A stretch of 47,839 nt of DNA from an uncultured Clostridia bacterium (GTDB lineage: Bacteria > Bacillota > Clostridia > Oscillospirales > Acutalibacteraceae): positions 1 to 47,839 of the forward strand of contig CALWIW010000016.1 in assembly GCA_944380855.1 (NCBI GenBank). Reading direction: 5' to 3'. A program made the translations under genes and the position numbers. Within the stretch, counting starts at the first letter, position 1; every line of letters begins with the position of its first letter. The notes under the pieces were generated by a model that was not told the origin of the DNA, ran no database searches, and saw nothing but the letters and a program-made list of their open reading frames with translations. Shown piece by piece: positions 39,748 through 47,839 of this stretch.

Positions 39748-40083
39748 ATGTCAAACCATGAAGAACATAAAGTAAAGGTAGAAGAAACCTTAAAAAATAT
39801 GCCTGACACTGACACACTTTTTGACTTAGCCGATTTATTCAAAATATTCGGTGATACCACAAGAATCAGAATTATGTGCGTTTTGTTTCAAGGTGAACAA
39901 TCAGTATGCTGTATTTCCGAAATTTTAGGCCTTGAGCAATCCACAATATCCCACCAGCTCAGAATACTCAGACACAACAAGCTTGTTAAAGTGAGAAAAG
40001 AAGGAAAACAAAGCTTCTACAGTTTAGCTGACGACCACATATATAAAATATTCAGTCTTGGTCTGGAACACATAAAGGAGTGA
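39748..40083 (+). CDS. ArsR/SmtB-family metal-sensing repressor (CzrA/CadC-like)
   Basis: A 111-residue winged-helix regulator. The DNA-reading helix is LEQSTISHQLRILRHNKLV. The C-terminal helix carries the zinc site D-x-H-x10-H-x2-E (within DDHIYKIFSLGLEHIKE), as in SmtB and CzrA. There is also SVCCISEIL, with two Cys at the position of the ArsR/CadC sulfur site, so soft metals such as Cd or Pb may be sensed as well. GGAGG lies 7 nt before the ATG. It precedes the P-type ATPase by 5 nt and has its own operator in the promoter. Confidence 0.93.
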   Translation: MSNHEEHKVKVEETLKNMPDTDTLFDLADLFKIFGDTTRIRIMCVLFQGEQSVCCISEILGLEQSTISHQLRILRHNKLVKVRKEGKQSFYSLADDHIYKIFSLGLEHIKE

Positions 40084-40088
40084 TAATA

Positions 40089-42056
40089 ATGAGCAGCCAT
40101 AATCATAACCACAATGAACATTCTTGTTCCTGCAAAGCCTGCCAAACAGCACAAGGTTCTGTTTTTTCCAAAAGTAACGATACTTGCGGCTGTTCCCACG
40201 GACACGAACATTCTCACAGTCACCATGACTCAACAGAAAAAATGCAGTATGTTTTACTTGGTCTTTCTGTACTGTTTCTTTTATTTGGAATTATATCGTC
40301 AGTGACGGCATTTCCACTTTATATTGTCATTCCCCTATATGCCGCAAGCTCACTTTTTGCCGGAGGAAAAATTTTTCTTGAAGGTCTTAAATCAATAATA
40401 AAACTGAAAATTGACGAAACAACTCTGCTTACCATAGCTGTTATCGCCGCCTTTTGTATAGGAGAATATCCGGAAGCCGCCATTGTAACAATACTTTTTT
40501 CCATTGGTGAAATTTTGGAAGAAAAAGCTGTTGCACGTTCAAGAAACAGCATTGCGGAGCTTTCAAACATACGGCCTGATAAAGCGGTAATCTTTGATAA
40601 CGGTAAAGAAATCACTGTAGACGCCGAAGATGTTAAAACAGGAACTGAGATAATCGTAAAGCCCCATAGCCGTATCCCACTTGACGGAATAATAACAGAA
40701 GGATTTACAACTCTTGACACTTCAGCAATTACCGGAGAAAGCCTGCCCATTAACGGAGAAGCAGGAACAGAAGTTCTCAGCGGAATGTTAAACGGTGACA
40801 GTCTTATCAAGGTAAAAACCACAAAAGAGCTTTCCGAAAGCACCGCTTCGAGAATTTTGAAGCTTGTTGAAGACGCGGAAAAATCCAAAAGCCACGAGGA
40901 AAAGTTTATTACAAGATTTGCCGCTGTCTACACCCCCATTGTTTTAGCGGTATCATTTTTAATCGCTGTAATTCCGATTATTTTCGGCGGTGAGCCTGCA
41001 ACATGGATTTACCGCTCTCTCACCTGCCTTGTGGCTTCATGCCCCTGTGCAATTGTAATTTCCGTTCCCCTTGCTTTTTACGCCGGCATTGGCAGAGCCA
41101 CAAAATACGGCGTTCTGATAAAAGGCGGAAAATATGTAGAAGCCATTGCAAAATCCGACAGCTTTGCCTTTGACAAAACGGGAACAATAACCACCGGAAA
41201 GCTTGTGGTTTCTCAAATTATCCCCCATTCCTCAAACATGACAGAAGATGAAATCCTGTCCTTATGTGCTGCCTGTGAAATAAATTCATCTCACCCTATA
41301 GCAAAAGCAATAATTTCTGCCGCGGAAAAAAAGAATATAGCTGTACCAAAGCTTGAAAATTACAAAGAAAAGCCGGCATACGGCGTATATGCCCAGCTTA
41401 ACGGAAAAACATACGTCTGCGGAGGAAAACGAATACTCAAAGAAAATCAAACTCCAATAAGCGTTGACTCAAAAGTTTTTCTCCTTGAAAACGGAAATCT
41501 TATGGGAGAATTGATTTTAGCCGATGAAATAAGAACCGAGGCAAAAAATGTTGTAGACGAACTTAAAAACTGCGGAATCAAAACAGTTGCTATGCTTACG
41601 GGAGATTCCCATTCTTCAGCAAAAACTATTGCTGAAACTGTAGGGTTAAATCATCTGAAAAGCGATTTGCTTCCTGAGGAAAAGGTAGAGGAAATGCAAA
41701 AACTTAAAACAGACCACATTTGCTGTTATGTAGGCGACGGAATAAACGACGCACCTGTTATGGCTTCTTCCGACTGCTCTTTTGCAATGGGTCTGGGAAG
41801 CGAAGCCGCAATAGAAACCGCCGACGCCGTCCTTTCCGGAGGAAATCTGTCACCTCTGCCGAAAACGGTAAAGCTTTGCCGCAGGGTAATGAATACAGCC
41901 AAAGCCAACATTATTTTTGCAATAACTTTTAAAGTCATTGTTGTTGCCTTGGGAATTTTAGGTTTTGCACCGATTTGGCTGGCTGTTATGGCTGATACCG
42001 GAGTAAGCATACTTTGCATTTTTAACTCCATACGCCTTTTAAAGGGCAAGAAATAA
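40089..42056 (+). CDS. Heavy-metal P1B-type ATPase (Zn/Cd/Pb exporter) with His-rich N-terminus
   Basis: A 655-residue efflux pump. The N-terminal 50 residues are His/Cys-rich (SHNHNHNEHSCSCKAC, CGCSHGHEHSHSHHD) and replace the usual ferredoxin-like HMA domain. Then come membrane helices; the actuator TGES loop in DTSAITGESLP; the ion-site CPC in VASCPCAIVISVP; phosphorylation DKTGT; the SSHPIAKAI His-Pro signature of P1B pumps; and GDGINDAP. CPC with a partner SmtB-type sensor fits Zn2+/Cd2+/Pb2+ export. The ATG at 40089 has GGAG 8-9 nt upstream inside the end of the regulator gene. Confidence 0.94.
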   Translation: MSSHNHNHNEHSCSCKACQTAQGSVFSKSNDTCGCSHGHEHSHSHHDSTEKMQYVLLGLSVLFLLFGIISSVTAFPLYIVIPLYAASSLFAGGKIFLEGLKSIIKLKIDETTLLTIAVIAAFCIGEYPEAAIVTILFSIGEILEEKAVARSRNSIAELSNIRPDKAVIFDNGKEITVDAEDVKTGTEIIVKPHSRIPLDGIITEGFTTLDTSAITGESLPINGEAGTEVLSGMLNGDSLIKVKTTKELSESTASRILKLVEDAEKSKSHEEKFITRFAAVYTPIVLAVSFLIAVIPIIFGGEPATWIYRSLTCLVASCPCAIVISVPLAFYAGIGRATKYGVLIKGGKYVEAIAKSDSFAFDKTGTITTGKLVVSQIIPHSSNMTEDEILSLCAACEINSSHPIAKAIISAAEKKNIAVPKLENYKEKPAYGVYAQLNGKTYVCGGKRILKENQTPISVDSKVFLLENGNLMGELILADEIRTEAKNVVDELKNCGIKTVAMLTGDSHSSAKTIAETVGLNHLKSDLLPEEKVEEMQKLKTDHICCYVGDGINDAPVMASSDCSFAMGLGSEAAIETADAVLSGGNLSPLPKTVKLCRRVMNTAKANIIFAITFKVIVVALGILGFAPIWLAVMADTGVSILCIFNSIRLLKGKK

Positions 42057-42058
42057 AA

Positions 42059-42475
42059 TCATGCAGGTTTTTTGCTACGTTTTTCTTTTGCCATTAAAAA
42101 TTTTCTGCAAAAGAAATCCACAGGCAAACATAGTAACCCCCATAAAGTGCTGTACATGACGCAAACCTGACCGAAAAGATTAAAAGGCAGATTGGAATAG
42201 TTCCAAACTTCCAGCCCCAGCCATAGGTTTACGATACAGCCTGCCGCAAATTCAACGGCTGTAATAATAAAACTGCCTATCACGCATTTTTCGGGAATAG
42301 TCAAATCCTTGTTTTTCCCGGTATAAAGCTCAAAAAGAATCACAAAGCAAATACCGCTTACAAGAAACATGGACCAATGAGAATAGTGCCGCCAAAGAAG
42401 CTCTATTCCCACATAAACACTGCCCCCTGATGCCATAAGTAAAAATCTTTTCATCATCTTTTTTAAAAGAACCAT
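42059..42475 (-). CDS. CmpB-like membrane protein (putative ABC transporter permease, PF06541 type)
   Basis: 138 residues with four hydrophobic segments. The family signature near the C-terminus is VWNYSNLPFNLFGQVCVMYSTLWGL. The label ABC permease is historical; no ATPase partner is adjacent on this strand and the function is unknown. The ATG at 42475 has GGGGTGA 5 nt upstream. It is convergent with the P-type ATPase gene, with stop codons 2 nt apart and no obvious terminator between. Confidence 0.83.
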   Translation of the reverse strand: MVLLKKMMKRFLLMASGGSVYVGIELLWRHYSHWSMFLVSGICFVILFELYTGKNKDLTIPEKCVIGSFIITAVEFAAGCIVNLWLGLEVWNYSNLPFNLFGQVCVMYSTLWGLLCLPVDFFCRKFLMAKEKRSKKPA

Positions 42476-42573
42476 AGAAATCACCCCGCCAAGTTATTAT
42501 TACCAACGGTAGGGTGATTTATTATTTTGTATGATTTTTCTTTTTTTATTTTTATGAAATTTTTTATTGACTA

Positions 42574-42602
42574 TTGACAACGCATAATTAATCGGCTATA
42601 AT
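42574..42602 (+). promoter_or_regulatory. Perfect-consensus promoter of the GntR-ABC operon
   Basis: TTGACA (42574-42579), 17 nt, TATAAT (42597-42602). A strong promoter that needs repression, in line with the operator just downstream. Confidence 0.9.
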
Positions 42603-42611
42603 ACAGCCATA

Positions 42612-42635
42612 TTAGTTAGTTACTCAACTAACTAA
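42612..42635 (+). promoter_or_regulatory. GntR/YtrA operator, perfect palindrome
   Basis: TTAGTTAGTT (42612-42621) and AACTAACTAA (42626-42635) are exact inverses around ACTC. The TAAC/GTTA units are themselves tandemly repeated to 42640. The site spans the transcription start, a typical autorepression position. Confidence 0.85.
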
Positions 42636-42654
42636 CTAACAAGGAGTGATGTGA

Positions 42655-43038
42655 TTGAAGATAAATCAAAACACAGACAAACCCATATTCATACAAATTG
42701 CAGAACAATTGGAGGACTCAATATTTACGGGAGTTTTTCCCGAAGAAACAAAAATTCCCTCCACCAACGAAATCTCCGCTCTGCTGAACATAAATCCCCA
42801 TACGGTTTTAAAGGGAATGAATATGCTGGTTGACGAGGAAATCATTTACAAAAAGAGGGGTCTTGGAATGTATGTGAAAGAGGGGGCGGTAAATAAAATC
42901 CGCCACAAAAGACAAGGTCAGTTTTATAAGCAGTATATTTCAGCTTTAATTGAGGAAGCCTGTAAACTGCAAATGACAAAGGAAGATGTAATAAATCTAA
43001 TAGAGAGGGGTTTTAAAGATGAATACAATTCAAATTAA
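42655..43038 (+). CDS. GntR-family regulator, YtrA subfamily
   Basis: 127 residues: an N-terminal winged helix (PIFIQIAEQLEDSIFTGVFPEETKIPS, ending LLNINPHTVLKGMNMLVDE) and a short C-terminal helical region of about 50 residues, as in YtrA-type repressors that control ABC exporters. The start is TTG at 42655 with AAGGAG 8 nt upstream; no in-frame ATG is available in a better place. Its last 20 nt overlap the ABC ATPase gene. It presumably represses its own operon through the palindrome at 42612-42635 and is released by an envelope-active compound or metabolite that the sequence does not reveal. Confidence 0.92.
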   Translation: MKINQNTDKPIFIQIAEQLEDSIFTGVFPEETKIPSTNEISALLNINPHTVLKGMNMLVDEEIIYKKRGLGMYVKEGAVNKIRHKRQGQFYKQYISALIEEACKLQMTKEDVINLIERGFKDEYNSN

Positions 43039-43879
43039 GAATATAACAAAAAAATACAAAGACGTTACCGCATTGGACAATGTTTCTTTTTCCTTTGAAC
43101 AGGGAAAAATATACGGCCTGCTTGGTAGAAACGGTGCGGGAAAATCCACCTTGATAAACATAATCGCCAACAGAATTTTCCCCGACAGCGGAGAAGTTTT
43201 AATTGACGGCATTAATGCCAGAGAGAATATGGCTGTACATGAAAAAATCCACTGCATGAGCGAGCAGGATTTATACAACACAAGCCTTAAAGTTAAAGAG
43301 CATTTTAAGTGGATGAACCGTTTTTACGATTGCTTCGATATTGAAAAAGCTTACTCCATAGCAGAGAAATTTAATCTTAACACAAACAAAAAATTCAAAC
43401 AGCTTTCAAAAGGATATCAGTCTATATTTAAACTTACCGTGGCAATAGCTTTAAATGTTCCCTATCTCATTTTTGACGAGCCTGTACTGGGACTTGACGC
43501 TAACCACAGGGAATTGTTCTACAACATTCTTTTAAACGACTATGAGGAAAATCCAAGGACAATAATCTTTGCCACCCATCTTATTGAAGAGGTTGCAAAT
43601 ATAATAGAAGATGTGGTTATAATTGACAGCGGTAAACTTTTGTTACAGGACAGCGTTGAAAATCTTTTAGAAAAAGGATATTGTGTTTCCGGAGTTTCCG
43701 CTGAAGTTGACAGGTTCTGTACAGGTAAAAATTTAATCGGTGAGGACGTATTGGGCGGAATGAAGCTTGCCTATATTTTAGGCGAAAGAGAAGAGCTTCC
43801 CCAAAACAGCAATCTTCAGATTACAAATATGAATTTACAAAAGCTCTTTGTAAAGCTTACAGAGAAAGGTGGTATATGA
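43019..43879 (+). CDS. ABC transporter ATPase, YtrB/EcsA-like
   Basis: 286 residues. Walker A is GLLGRNGAGKST, the Walker B region is YLIFDEPVLGLD, and the H-loop His is in FATHLIEEV. The signature motif is altered: QLSKGYQS instead of LSGGQ, which is common in this exporter group. The C-terminal 70 residues are a variable domain. It powers the permease encoded directly after it. Its start overlaps the GntR gene by 20 nt, and GAGAGG lies 7 nt before the ATG, so translation is coupled. Confidence 0.94.
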   Translation: MNTIQIKNITKKYKDVTALDNVSFSFEQGKIYGLLGRNGAGKSTLINIIANRIFPDSGEVLIDGINARENMAVHEKIHCMSEQDLYNTSLKVKEHFKWMNRFYDCFDIEKAYSIAEKFNLNTNKKFKQLSKGYQSIFKLTVAIALNVPYLIFDEPVLGLDANHRELFYNILLNDYEENPRTIIFATHLIEEVANIIEDVVIIDSGKLLLQDSVENLLEKGYCVSGVSAEVDRFCTGKNLIGEDVLGGMKLAYILGEREELPQNSNLQITNMNLQKLFVKLTEKGGI

Positions 43880-43880
43880 T

Positions 43881-44612
43881 ATGAAAAAACTACAAACCGC
43901 TATTAGATATGAATGTTTAACCTCGGTAAAATACATATGGACTTTTTACACTATCATGCTTTCCAGTGTAGCCGTTGTCTTTATAACCTTAAAACTGTGT
44001 TTAGGTAACAGTGATAATATAAATATGAGTGCACTGGAAAACAGCAGTATTATATACATAGGCATATTGGGAATTATGGGATTTAAAGAAGATTTTAAAA
44101 TGCTGATTCAAAACGGATTTACACGAAAATATATTTTCATCTCCACAATAACTATGTTTATGTTTATGTCTGCAACATTGGCTTTGCTCGATACATTTGT
44201 AGGTTTAGCCATGCCGCTTATGATTCCGGATTACAGAACTCTTTTCGGATTAGTTTACAGTTATAAAAATCAGTATCTTATAAACTGGTTTCTTCTGTTT
44301 TTAACATACACCTTTGTATCAAGTGTAACCTACTTTTTGGTGGTGCTATTTAATAAAATAGGAAAAATATTCTTTATCTCTTTTATTATTGCTCTGGGAA
44401 TGTTTCTTGGATTTATACTCCCGTTGCTTTTTGTTTATGTTATCCCGGAAAATGTAGTTCAAAACATTTTTACTTTTCTTTCAAGGATTGCAGGCTTCAC
44501 CGCCAATGGCACAATAAACTATCTCTACCCAATAGCTTCATTGATAATAACATCAGGAATATTCGGAGGACTTACATATCTTATTTTAAGACGCACTGAG
44601 CTTAAAACTTAA
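43881..44612 (+). CDS. ABC-2-like permease subunit
   Basis: 243 residues with six hydrophobic segments and little other sequence signal; a membrane partner of the preceding ATPase by position and topology. Typical small ABC-2-type permeases of YtrA-regulated operons look like this. The ATG at 43881 has AAAGGTGG 8 nt upstream; an in-frame GTG at 43869 lies inside that site. The substrate is unknown (cell-envelope peptides or lipids in related systems). The gene ends exactly where the third double-hairpin repeat begins. Confidence 0.85.
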   Translation: MKKLQTAIRYECLTSVKYIWTFYTIMLSSVAVVFITLKLCLGNSDNINMSALENSSIIYIGILGIMGFKEDFKMLIQNGFTRKYIFISTITMFMFMSATLALLDTFVGLAMPLMIPDYRTLFGLVYSYKNQYLINWFLLFLTYTFVSSVTYFLVVLFNKIGKIFFISFIIALGMFLGFILPLLFVYVIPENVVQNIFTFLSRIAGFTANGTINYLYPIASLIITSGIFGGLTYLILRRTELKT

Positions 44613-44670
44613 TGGAGGACTCTGTCCTCCAATCCTCCTGCCAAAGGGACAGTGGTCCCTTTGGAATCCC
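44613..44670 (+). repeat. Double-hairpin intergenic repeat, copy 3
   Basis: TGGAGGAC (44613-44620) pairs with GTCCTCCA (44624-44631). CCAAAGGGAC (44641-44650) pairs with GTCCCTTTGG (44655-44664). AATCCC closes the element as in copy 1. It begins at the base after the permease stop codon. Confidence 0.85.
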
Positions 44671-44696
44671 TTTATCTATTACAGAAAACTTACAGC

Positions 44697-44737
44697 AAAA
44701 AAACGACCGCATTCCTTTTTTGTAAACGGTCGTTTTT
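44697..44737. terminator. Bidirectional terminator between ABC operon and rubrerythrin
   Basis: AAAAACGACCG (44699-44709) pairs with CGGTCGTTTTT (44727-44737) over a 17-nt loop. It serves both convergent units. Confidence 0.9.
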
Positions 44738-44765
44738 AGTATATGGAAATAAAAGTCAGTTCAAA

Positions 44766-45299
44766 TTAATAGTTTGTAGCCTTGATTCTGAAATATGCCT
44801 TCGGGTGGAAGCATACAGGACATACCTCCGGAGCCTCTTCGCCAACATGGATATGACCGCAGTTGCCGCACTCCCAAATAACAATACTGCCCTTCTTGAA
44901 TACTTCGCCCTTCTTTACGTTGCTGAGCAAAGCTCTGTAACGCTCTTCGTGCTCTTTCTCAATCTTAGCAACTCCCTCGAACTGCTCTGCAATCTCGATA
45001 AAGCCTTCTTCTCTTGCCTCTTTAGCGAATGTTGCGTACATGTCTGTCCACTCGTAGTTTTCGCCTGCTGCTGCGTCCTCAAGGTTTGCCTCTGTTGTGC
45101 CGATTCCATGGAGAAGCTTGAACCAAAGTTTTGCGTGCTCTTTCTCGTTATCTGCTGTTGCAAGGAAAAGCTCTGCAATCTGGTTGTAACCCTCTTTCTT
45201 AGCCTTAGAAGCATAGTATGTGTACTTGTTTCTTGCCTGTGACTCGCCTGCGAATGCAGCCATCAAGTTAGCCTCTGTTTTTGTTCCCTTTAAATTCAT
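44766..45299 (-). CDS. rbr: Rubrerythrin
   Basis: 177 residues. A four-helix ferritin-like diiron domain ([44 protein letters not shown]) is followed by a C-terminal rubredoxin-like iron site (CGNCGH then CPVCFHP). It reduces hydrogen peroxide with electrons from rubredoxin/NADH in anaerobes. AAGGAGG precedes the ATG. Monocistronic. Upstream, AATGATT (45372-45378) and AATCATT (45398-45404) form a spaced dyad reminiscent of Fur/PerR half sites, but I cannot call a defined box. Confidence 0.97.
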   Translation of the reverse strand: MNLKGTKTEANLMAAFAGESQARNKYTYYASKAKKEGYNQIAELFLATADNEKEHAKLWFKLLHGIGTTEANLEDAAAGENYEWTDMYATFAKEAREEGFIEIAEQFEGVAKIEKEHEERYRALLSNVKKGEVFKKGSIVIWECGNCGHIHVGEEAPEVCPVCFHPKAYFRIKATNY

Positions 45300-45371
45300 G
45301 AAAAAACGCCTCCTTAAAATAATAATTTTTATCGTTTTTAATGTTTTAATACACTCTTAAATCCTAACAAA

Positions 45372-45404
45372 AATGATTGTTTGTAAGAAAAAACGATAAT
45401 CATT
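45372..45404 (-). promoter_or_regulatory. Dyad upstream of rubrerythrin (possible Fur/PerR-like site)
   Basis: AATGATT and AATCATT are inverse arms separated by 19 nt; GATAATCATT at 45395-45404 resembles half of a Fur-family box. A short symmetric A/T element also lies at 45316-45329, near the ribosome site. Weak evidence. Confidence 0.3.
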
Positions 45405-45425
45405 CTTGTTTCTGTTAATATAATA

Positions 45426-46013
45426 CTATAAATCCTTTAAAATGTCAAGCAAATCTTTTTTTGAATAAAAACAATTTAACACGGCAAGGAAAGCATTTGA
45501 GGAAAGATAAACAGGCATACCCAATCTTTTTAAAAGCTTTCCCCTAAGCTTTGAGGAATTTTCTCTGCCGCTCAATCCAAGCTCATAAAAATCCGCCTTT
45601 GTTATTTCATCAAATTCATTATTCTCACTTTCACCGCAGATATTCACTCCGCTTTTTTGAAGTGCAGAAATTATCGTTTTTTCGTCCAGTCCCTCAACTC
45701 CCAAAAAACCCTCTTTAGAAGTTTCAGCCTTTCGTCTTTCCTTGCCCTTTATCTGTGGGATATAACAATGCTTTATTTTTTCAGAGGAAACAATGCCCTT
45801 TAAAAAATTTCTTATTACGAACCCGGCTGAATCGCTGTCTGTCATTATAATTATTCCTTTTGTTTCTGATAATTTTCTGATAAGACTCTGCTTTTCTTTG
45901 TCCTTAAAAACACGAAAACCACCTGTTTCTATTATGGGAGCGTCGATAAATCCACGCAAAAGGATTTTATCATACCTGCCCTCAACGATAACCGCTTCTT
46001 TAAGCTTTATCAT
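45426..46013 (-). CDS. rnmV: Ribonuclease M5-like Toprim protein (DUF4093)
   Basis: 195 residues. The Toprim domain has AVIVEGRYDKILL (catalytic Glu) and IIIMTDSDSAGFVIRNFL (DxD). The C-terminal DUF4093 half is seen in RNase M5, which matures 5S rRNA in low-GC Gram-positives. HKPRI-type details are not clear, so a related Toprim nuclease is possible. AGGAGGG lies 6 nt before the ATG, straight after the holA stop, so the two are translationally linked. Confidence 0.88.
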   Translation of the reverse strand: MIKLKEAVIVEGRYDKILLRGFIDAPIIETGGFRVFKDKEKQSLIRKLSETKGIIIMTDSDSAGFVIRNFLKGIVSSEKIKHCYIPQIKGKERRKAETSKEGFLGVEGLDEKTIISALQKSGVNICGESENNEFDEITKADFYELGLSGRENSSKLRGKLLKRLGMPVYLSSNAFLAVLNCFYSKKDLLDILKDL

Positions 46014-46024
46014 GGCTTACCCTC

Positions 46025-47074
46025 CTACTCATACTTTTTTGAAGCAATCATAAGAAGCTTAACCACAAGCTTTTCAGTCAATATTCTTTCGTCAACAGAA
46101 ACCGAACGCATAAGGGATATGGTTTTAACAATTTCCTCAAGGCTGTCACGCAAAGCCTCAGTTGACATGGAAGAGGTTTTCATCTGTGCCTTTCCCAAAA
46201 CAAAAGCCCTGTTTTTGTAATTGAAAATCTCTGCGGCTGTATTTACATTCTCTCCGCTTTCGGCACAAACTCTCGCCCTGTAAAAATCCGTATAGGCTGT
46301 TGCTAAATTATTTACAACAGCCGACGGTTCAACTCTCTGATAAAAAAGACCGTTAAGAAGCTTCAACGCCTTGTCGCTGTTTCTCTGTAAAATACTGTCG
46401 GCAAGGTTGTATATATTGCTTTCAATGTTTGGAGTTACCAACAGTTCTATCATTTCTAAGGTAATTTCCCCGCCGTCTGCATAGGCAACAAGCTTTGAAA
46501 GCTCGTTATTAAGTCTGTTCAAATCCGTTCCGCATAAATCTACAATCTTCCCGGCCAAAGCCATGGAAAGATTGCACCCAAGCTTTCCTGCACGTGCCGC
46601 CAGTTGTTTTGACAGTGCCGCCGCAGAACGGTATTCAAATTCCGTTACCACCCCGTCGGCTGATTTTGAAATAAAATCATACACTTTTTTAAACTTCTGT
46701 GATTTTTTTAAATTTATATCTATTGATGACATTTCAAATAAGAGCACAGAAGTATCGGGAACTGCCTTTAATATTTGCATCATTTTTGATGAGCTGTCGG
46801 CTTTTAAGCTCTCAAAATCCATATTTTTAACAACTACCATGTTGAGGTCGCTTAAAAAAGGAACCATACATAAAGCAGAGTAAATATCGTCGGCAGAGGC
46901 TTCCCCGTCAAAGACATGAAGGTTAAATTCAGGCGGCTCTTTTCCCATTATCTTTTCCACTGCCATTGAGGAGTATTTTTTAACAAGGACTTTTTCATCG
47001 CCATACAAAAAATAAATCCTTTTGAAATTTCCGGAAGAAAGCTGCTTTTTTAATTCTGTTTCGTTGGCTATCAA
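46025..47074 (-). CDS. holA: DNA polymerase III subunit delta
   Basis: 349 residues, the clamp-loader delta subunit (HolA) that opens the beta sliding clamp. An AAA+-like N-terminal domain (RIYFLYGDEKVLVKKY; FLSDLNMVVVKNM) is followed by the helical lid and collar (DLNRLNNELSKLVAYADG, IYNLADSILQRNSDKALKLL). The start is TTG at 47074 with GGAGG 7 nt upstream. It lies 67 nt after the phosphoribosyltransferase and 11 nt before the RNase M5 gene. Confidence 0.94.
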   Translation of the reverse strand: MIANETELKKQLSSGNFKRIYFLYGDEKVLVKKYSSMAVEKIMGKEPPEFNLHVFDGEASADDIYSALCMVPFLSDLNMVVVKNMDFESLKADSSSKMMQILKAVPDTSVLLFEMSSIDINLKKSQKFKKVYDFISKSADGVVTEFEYRSAAALSKQLAARAGKLGCNLSMALAGKIVDLCGTDLNRLNNELSKLVAYADGGEITLEMIELLVTPNIESNIYNLADSILQRNSDKALKLLNGLFYQRVEPSAVVNNLATAYTDFYRARVCAESGENVNTAAEIFNYKNRAFVLGKAQMKTSSMSTEALRDSLEEIVKTISLMRSVSVDERILTEKLVVKLLMIASKKYE

Positions 47075-47141
47075 AAAACCGCCTCCTTATGCTTAATTTT
47101 AAAGGCAGACAGCAAACAGCCGCCTGCCCTGTTTTTACTTA

Positions 47142-47681
47142 TCATTTATAGAAAAGAGGAAGCTTTTCAAGGAATATAATATCATCTCTGTCAGCAGCGT
47201 CACCCTCTGCAAGAACAGCCGCTTTTCCCACAACGTTGGCACCTGCTTTTTCTGCAAGCTCTTCAAGTGCCTTTAAGCTTTCCCCCGTGGAAATAACGTC
47301 GTCGATAATCAGAACTCTTTTTCCTCTAAGCTTTTCCACACGGTCACCGCTGAGATAAAGTCTTTGAACCTGAGTTGTTGTTATAGACTTAACTTCCACG
47401 CCTATATAGTCAGTCATGTATGTTTTTACGCCTTTTCTTGCTACCACATAATCACGGCAGCCTATTCTTGCCATTTCATATACAAGGGGAATACCCTTAG
47501 CCTCGGCAGAAAGCAGAATATCATGCTCCGGACATTTTTCCAAAAGTTCCTTTGCAACCTTTTCGGTAAGCTCTACATCTCCGAACATAATAAAAGCCGC
47601 AACGTCTATATGGTCGCTTACTTCACACAGGGGCAGTTCTCTCTGACAGCCGGCAACGTTCAATGTATATGTGTTTTTCAT
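47142..47681 (-). CDS. Adenine/xanthine-type phosphoribosyltransferase
   Basis: 179 residues. The PRPP-binding signature is VLIIDDVISTGES (about residues 120-132), with the family fold LLSAEAKGIPLVYEMA upstream and VGKAAVLAEGD downstream. It is related to adenine and xanthine phosphoribosyltransferases and to the PurR-type effector domain, but has no N-terminal DNA-binding domain. The base specificity cannot be read from sequence. GGAAG lies 8 nt before the ATG. It lies between the HIT gene and holA. Confidence 0.9.
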   Translation of the reverse strand: MKNTYTLNVAGCQRELPLCEVSDHIDVAAFIMFGDVELTEKVAKELLEKCPEHDILLSAEAKGIPLVYEMARIGCRDYVVARKGVKTYMTDYIGVEVKSITTTQVQRLYLSGDRVEKLRGKRVLIIDDVISTGESLKALEELAEKAGANVVGKAAVLAEGDAADRDDIIFLEKLPLFYK

Positions 47682-47715
47682 AATTTATACTTCCTTTTCA
47701 AAAATTATTTTCTTA

Positions 47716-47839
<124 letters not shown>

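Noticed and set aside
42612..42640. Tandem TAAC/GTTA units as a small CRISPR or microsatellite
   Set aside because: Unit length and spacing do not fit CRISPR; they form one perfect palindrome at a promoter, best read as an operator.

Overview
The window looks like chromosome from a low-GC, Gram-positive anaerobe of the Clostridia, most likely Ruminococcus-like (Oscillospiraceae/Ruminococcaceae). The evidence is strong AGGAGG-type ribosome binding sites with frequent TTG and GTG starts, an N-terminally extended ribosomal protein L27 next to its Prp protease, lipobox lipoproteins, bifunctional AdhE under a Rex-type operator, rubrerythrin, and a secreted protein ending in a type-I dockerin, which suggests a cellulosome. 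I see no tRNA, rRNA, insertion sequence, prophage or CRISPR array. Most of the window is ordinary core genome, with several small regulated accessory units.

Layout. 1-6300: a DUF1846 protein, a DUF4358 lipoprotein, a membrane-anchored SGNH hydrolase, a HAD phosphatase, an alanine/glycine:cation symporter behind a long leader hairpin, and an orphan BlaI-type regulator. 6300-16720 (minus strand): two adjoining runs. One is yfmF-yfmH-lgt-folD-comEC (EF-P modification-associated M16 proteins, lipoprotein maturation, one-carbon metabolism, DNA uptake). The other is rplU-prp-rpmA-obg-mrnC-yitT (ribosome biogenesis). 16720-20860: a guanine-class riboswitch in front of an FAD-dependent oxidoreductase, a prolyl-tRNA deacylase, and a sirtuin with an SLC13-type permease. 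21000-24640: a lipoprotein nuclease with an overlapping unknown partner, then an arsenic operon (arsR, ArsP-like permease, thioredoxin-like protein, arsC).

24650-33770: a Cys-rich small protein; an operon of a PrsA-like foldase lipoprotein followed by two tandem paralogous secreted beta-helix proteins, one with a dockerin; a SpoVB/MurJ-type flippase; a YbaK deacylase. 34170-39590: a 2Fe-2S protein, an APH-like kinase, adhE, a cold-shock protein with an attenuator-like leader, and a radical-SAM protein. 39650-44740: a metal-sensing ArsR/SmtB repressor with a His-rich P1B ATPase, a CmpB-type membrane protein, and a GntR(YtrA)-ABC-permease operon with a perfect palindromic operator. 44766-47839: rubrerythrin, RNase M5, DNA polymerase III delta, a phosphoribosyltransferase and the C-terminal end of a HIT protein.

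The observations most worth a second look are: (i) the guanine aptamer whose P3/P1 strands are re-used by an overlapping terminator (predicted ON switch) upstream of an FAD oxidoreductase; (ii) the foldase plus twin beta-helix operon; (iii) a dispersed double-hairpin intergenic repeat in three copies; (iv) an intrinsic-terminator-like hairpin in the cold-shock leader; and (v) a 28-bp perfect palindrome over the yfmF promoter. All functional statements are read from sequence and remembered family features; no database search was run.
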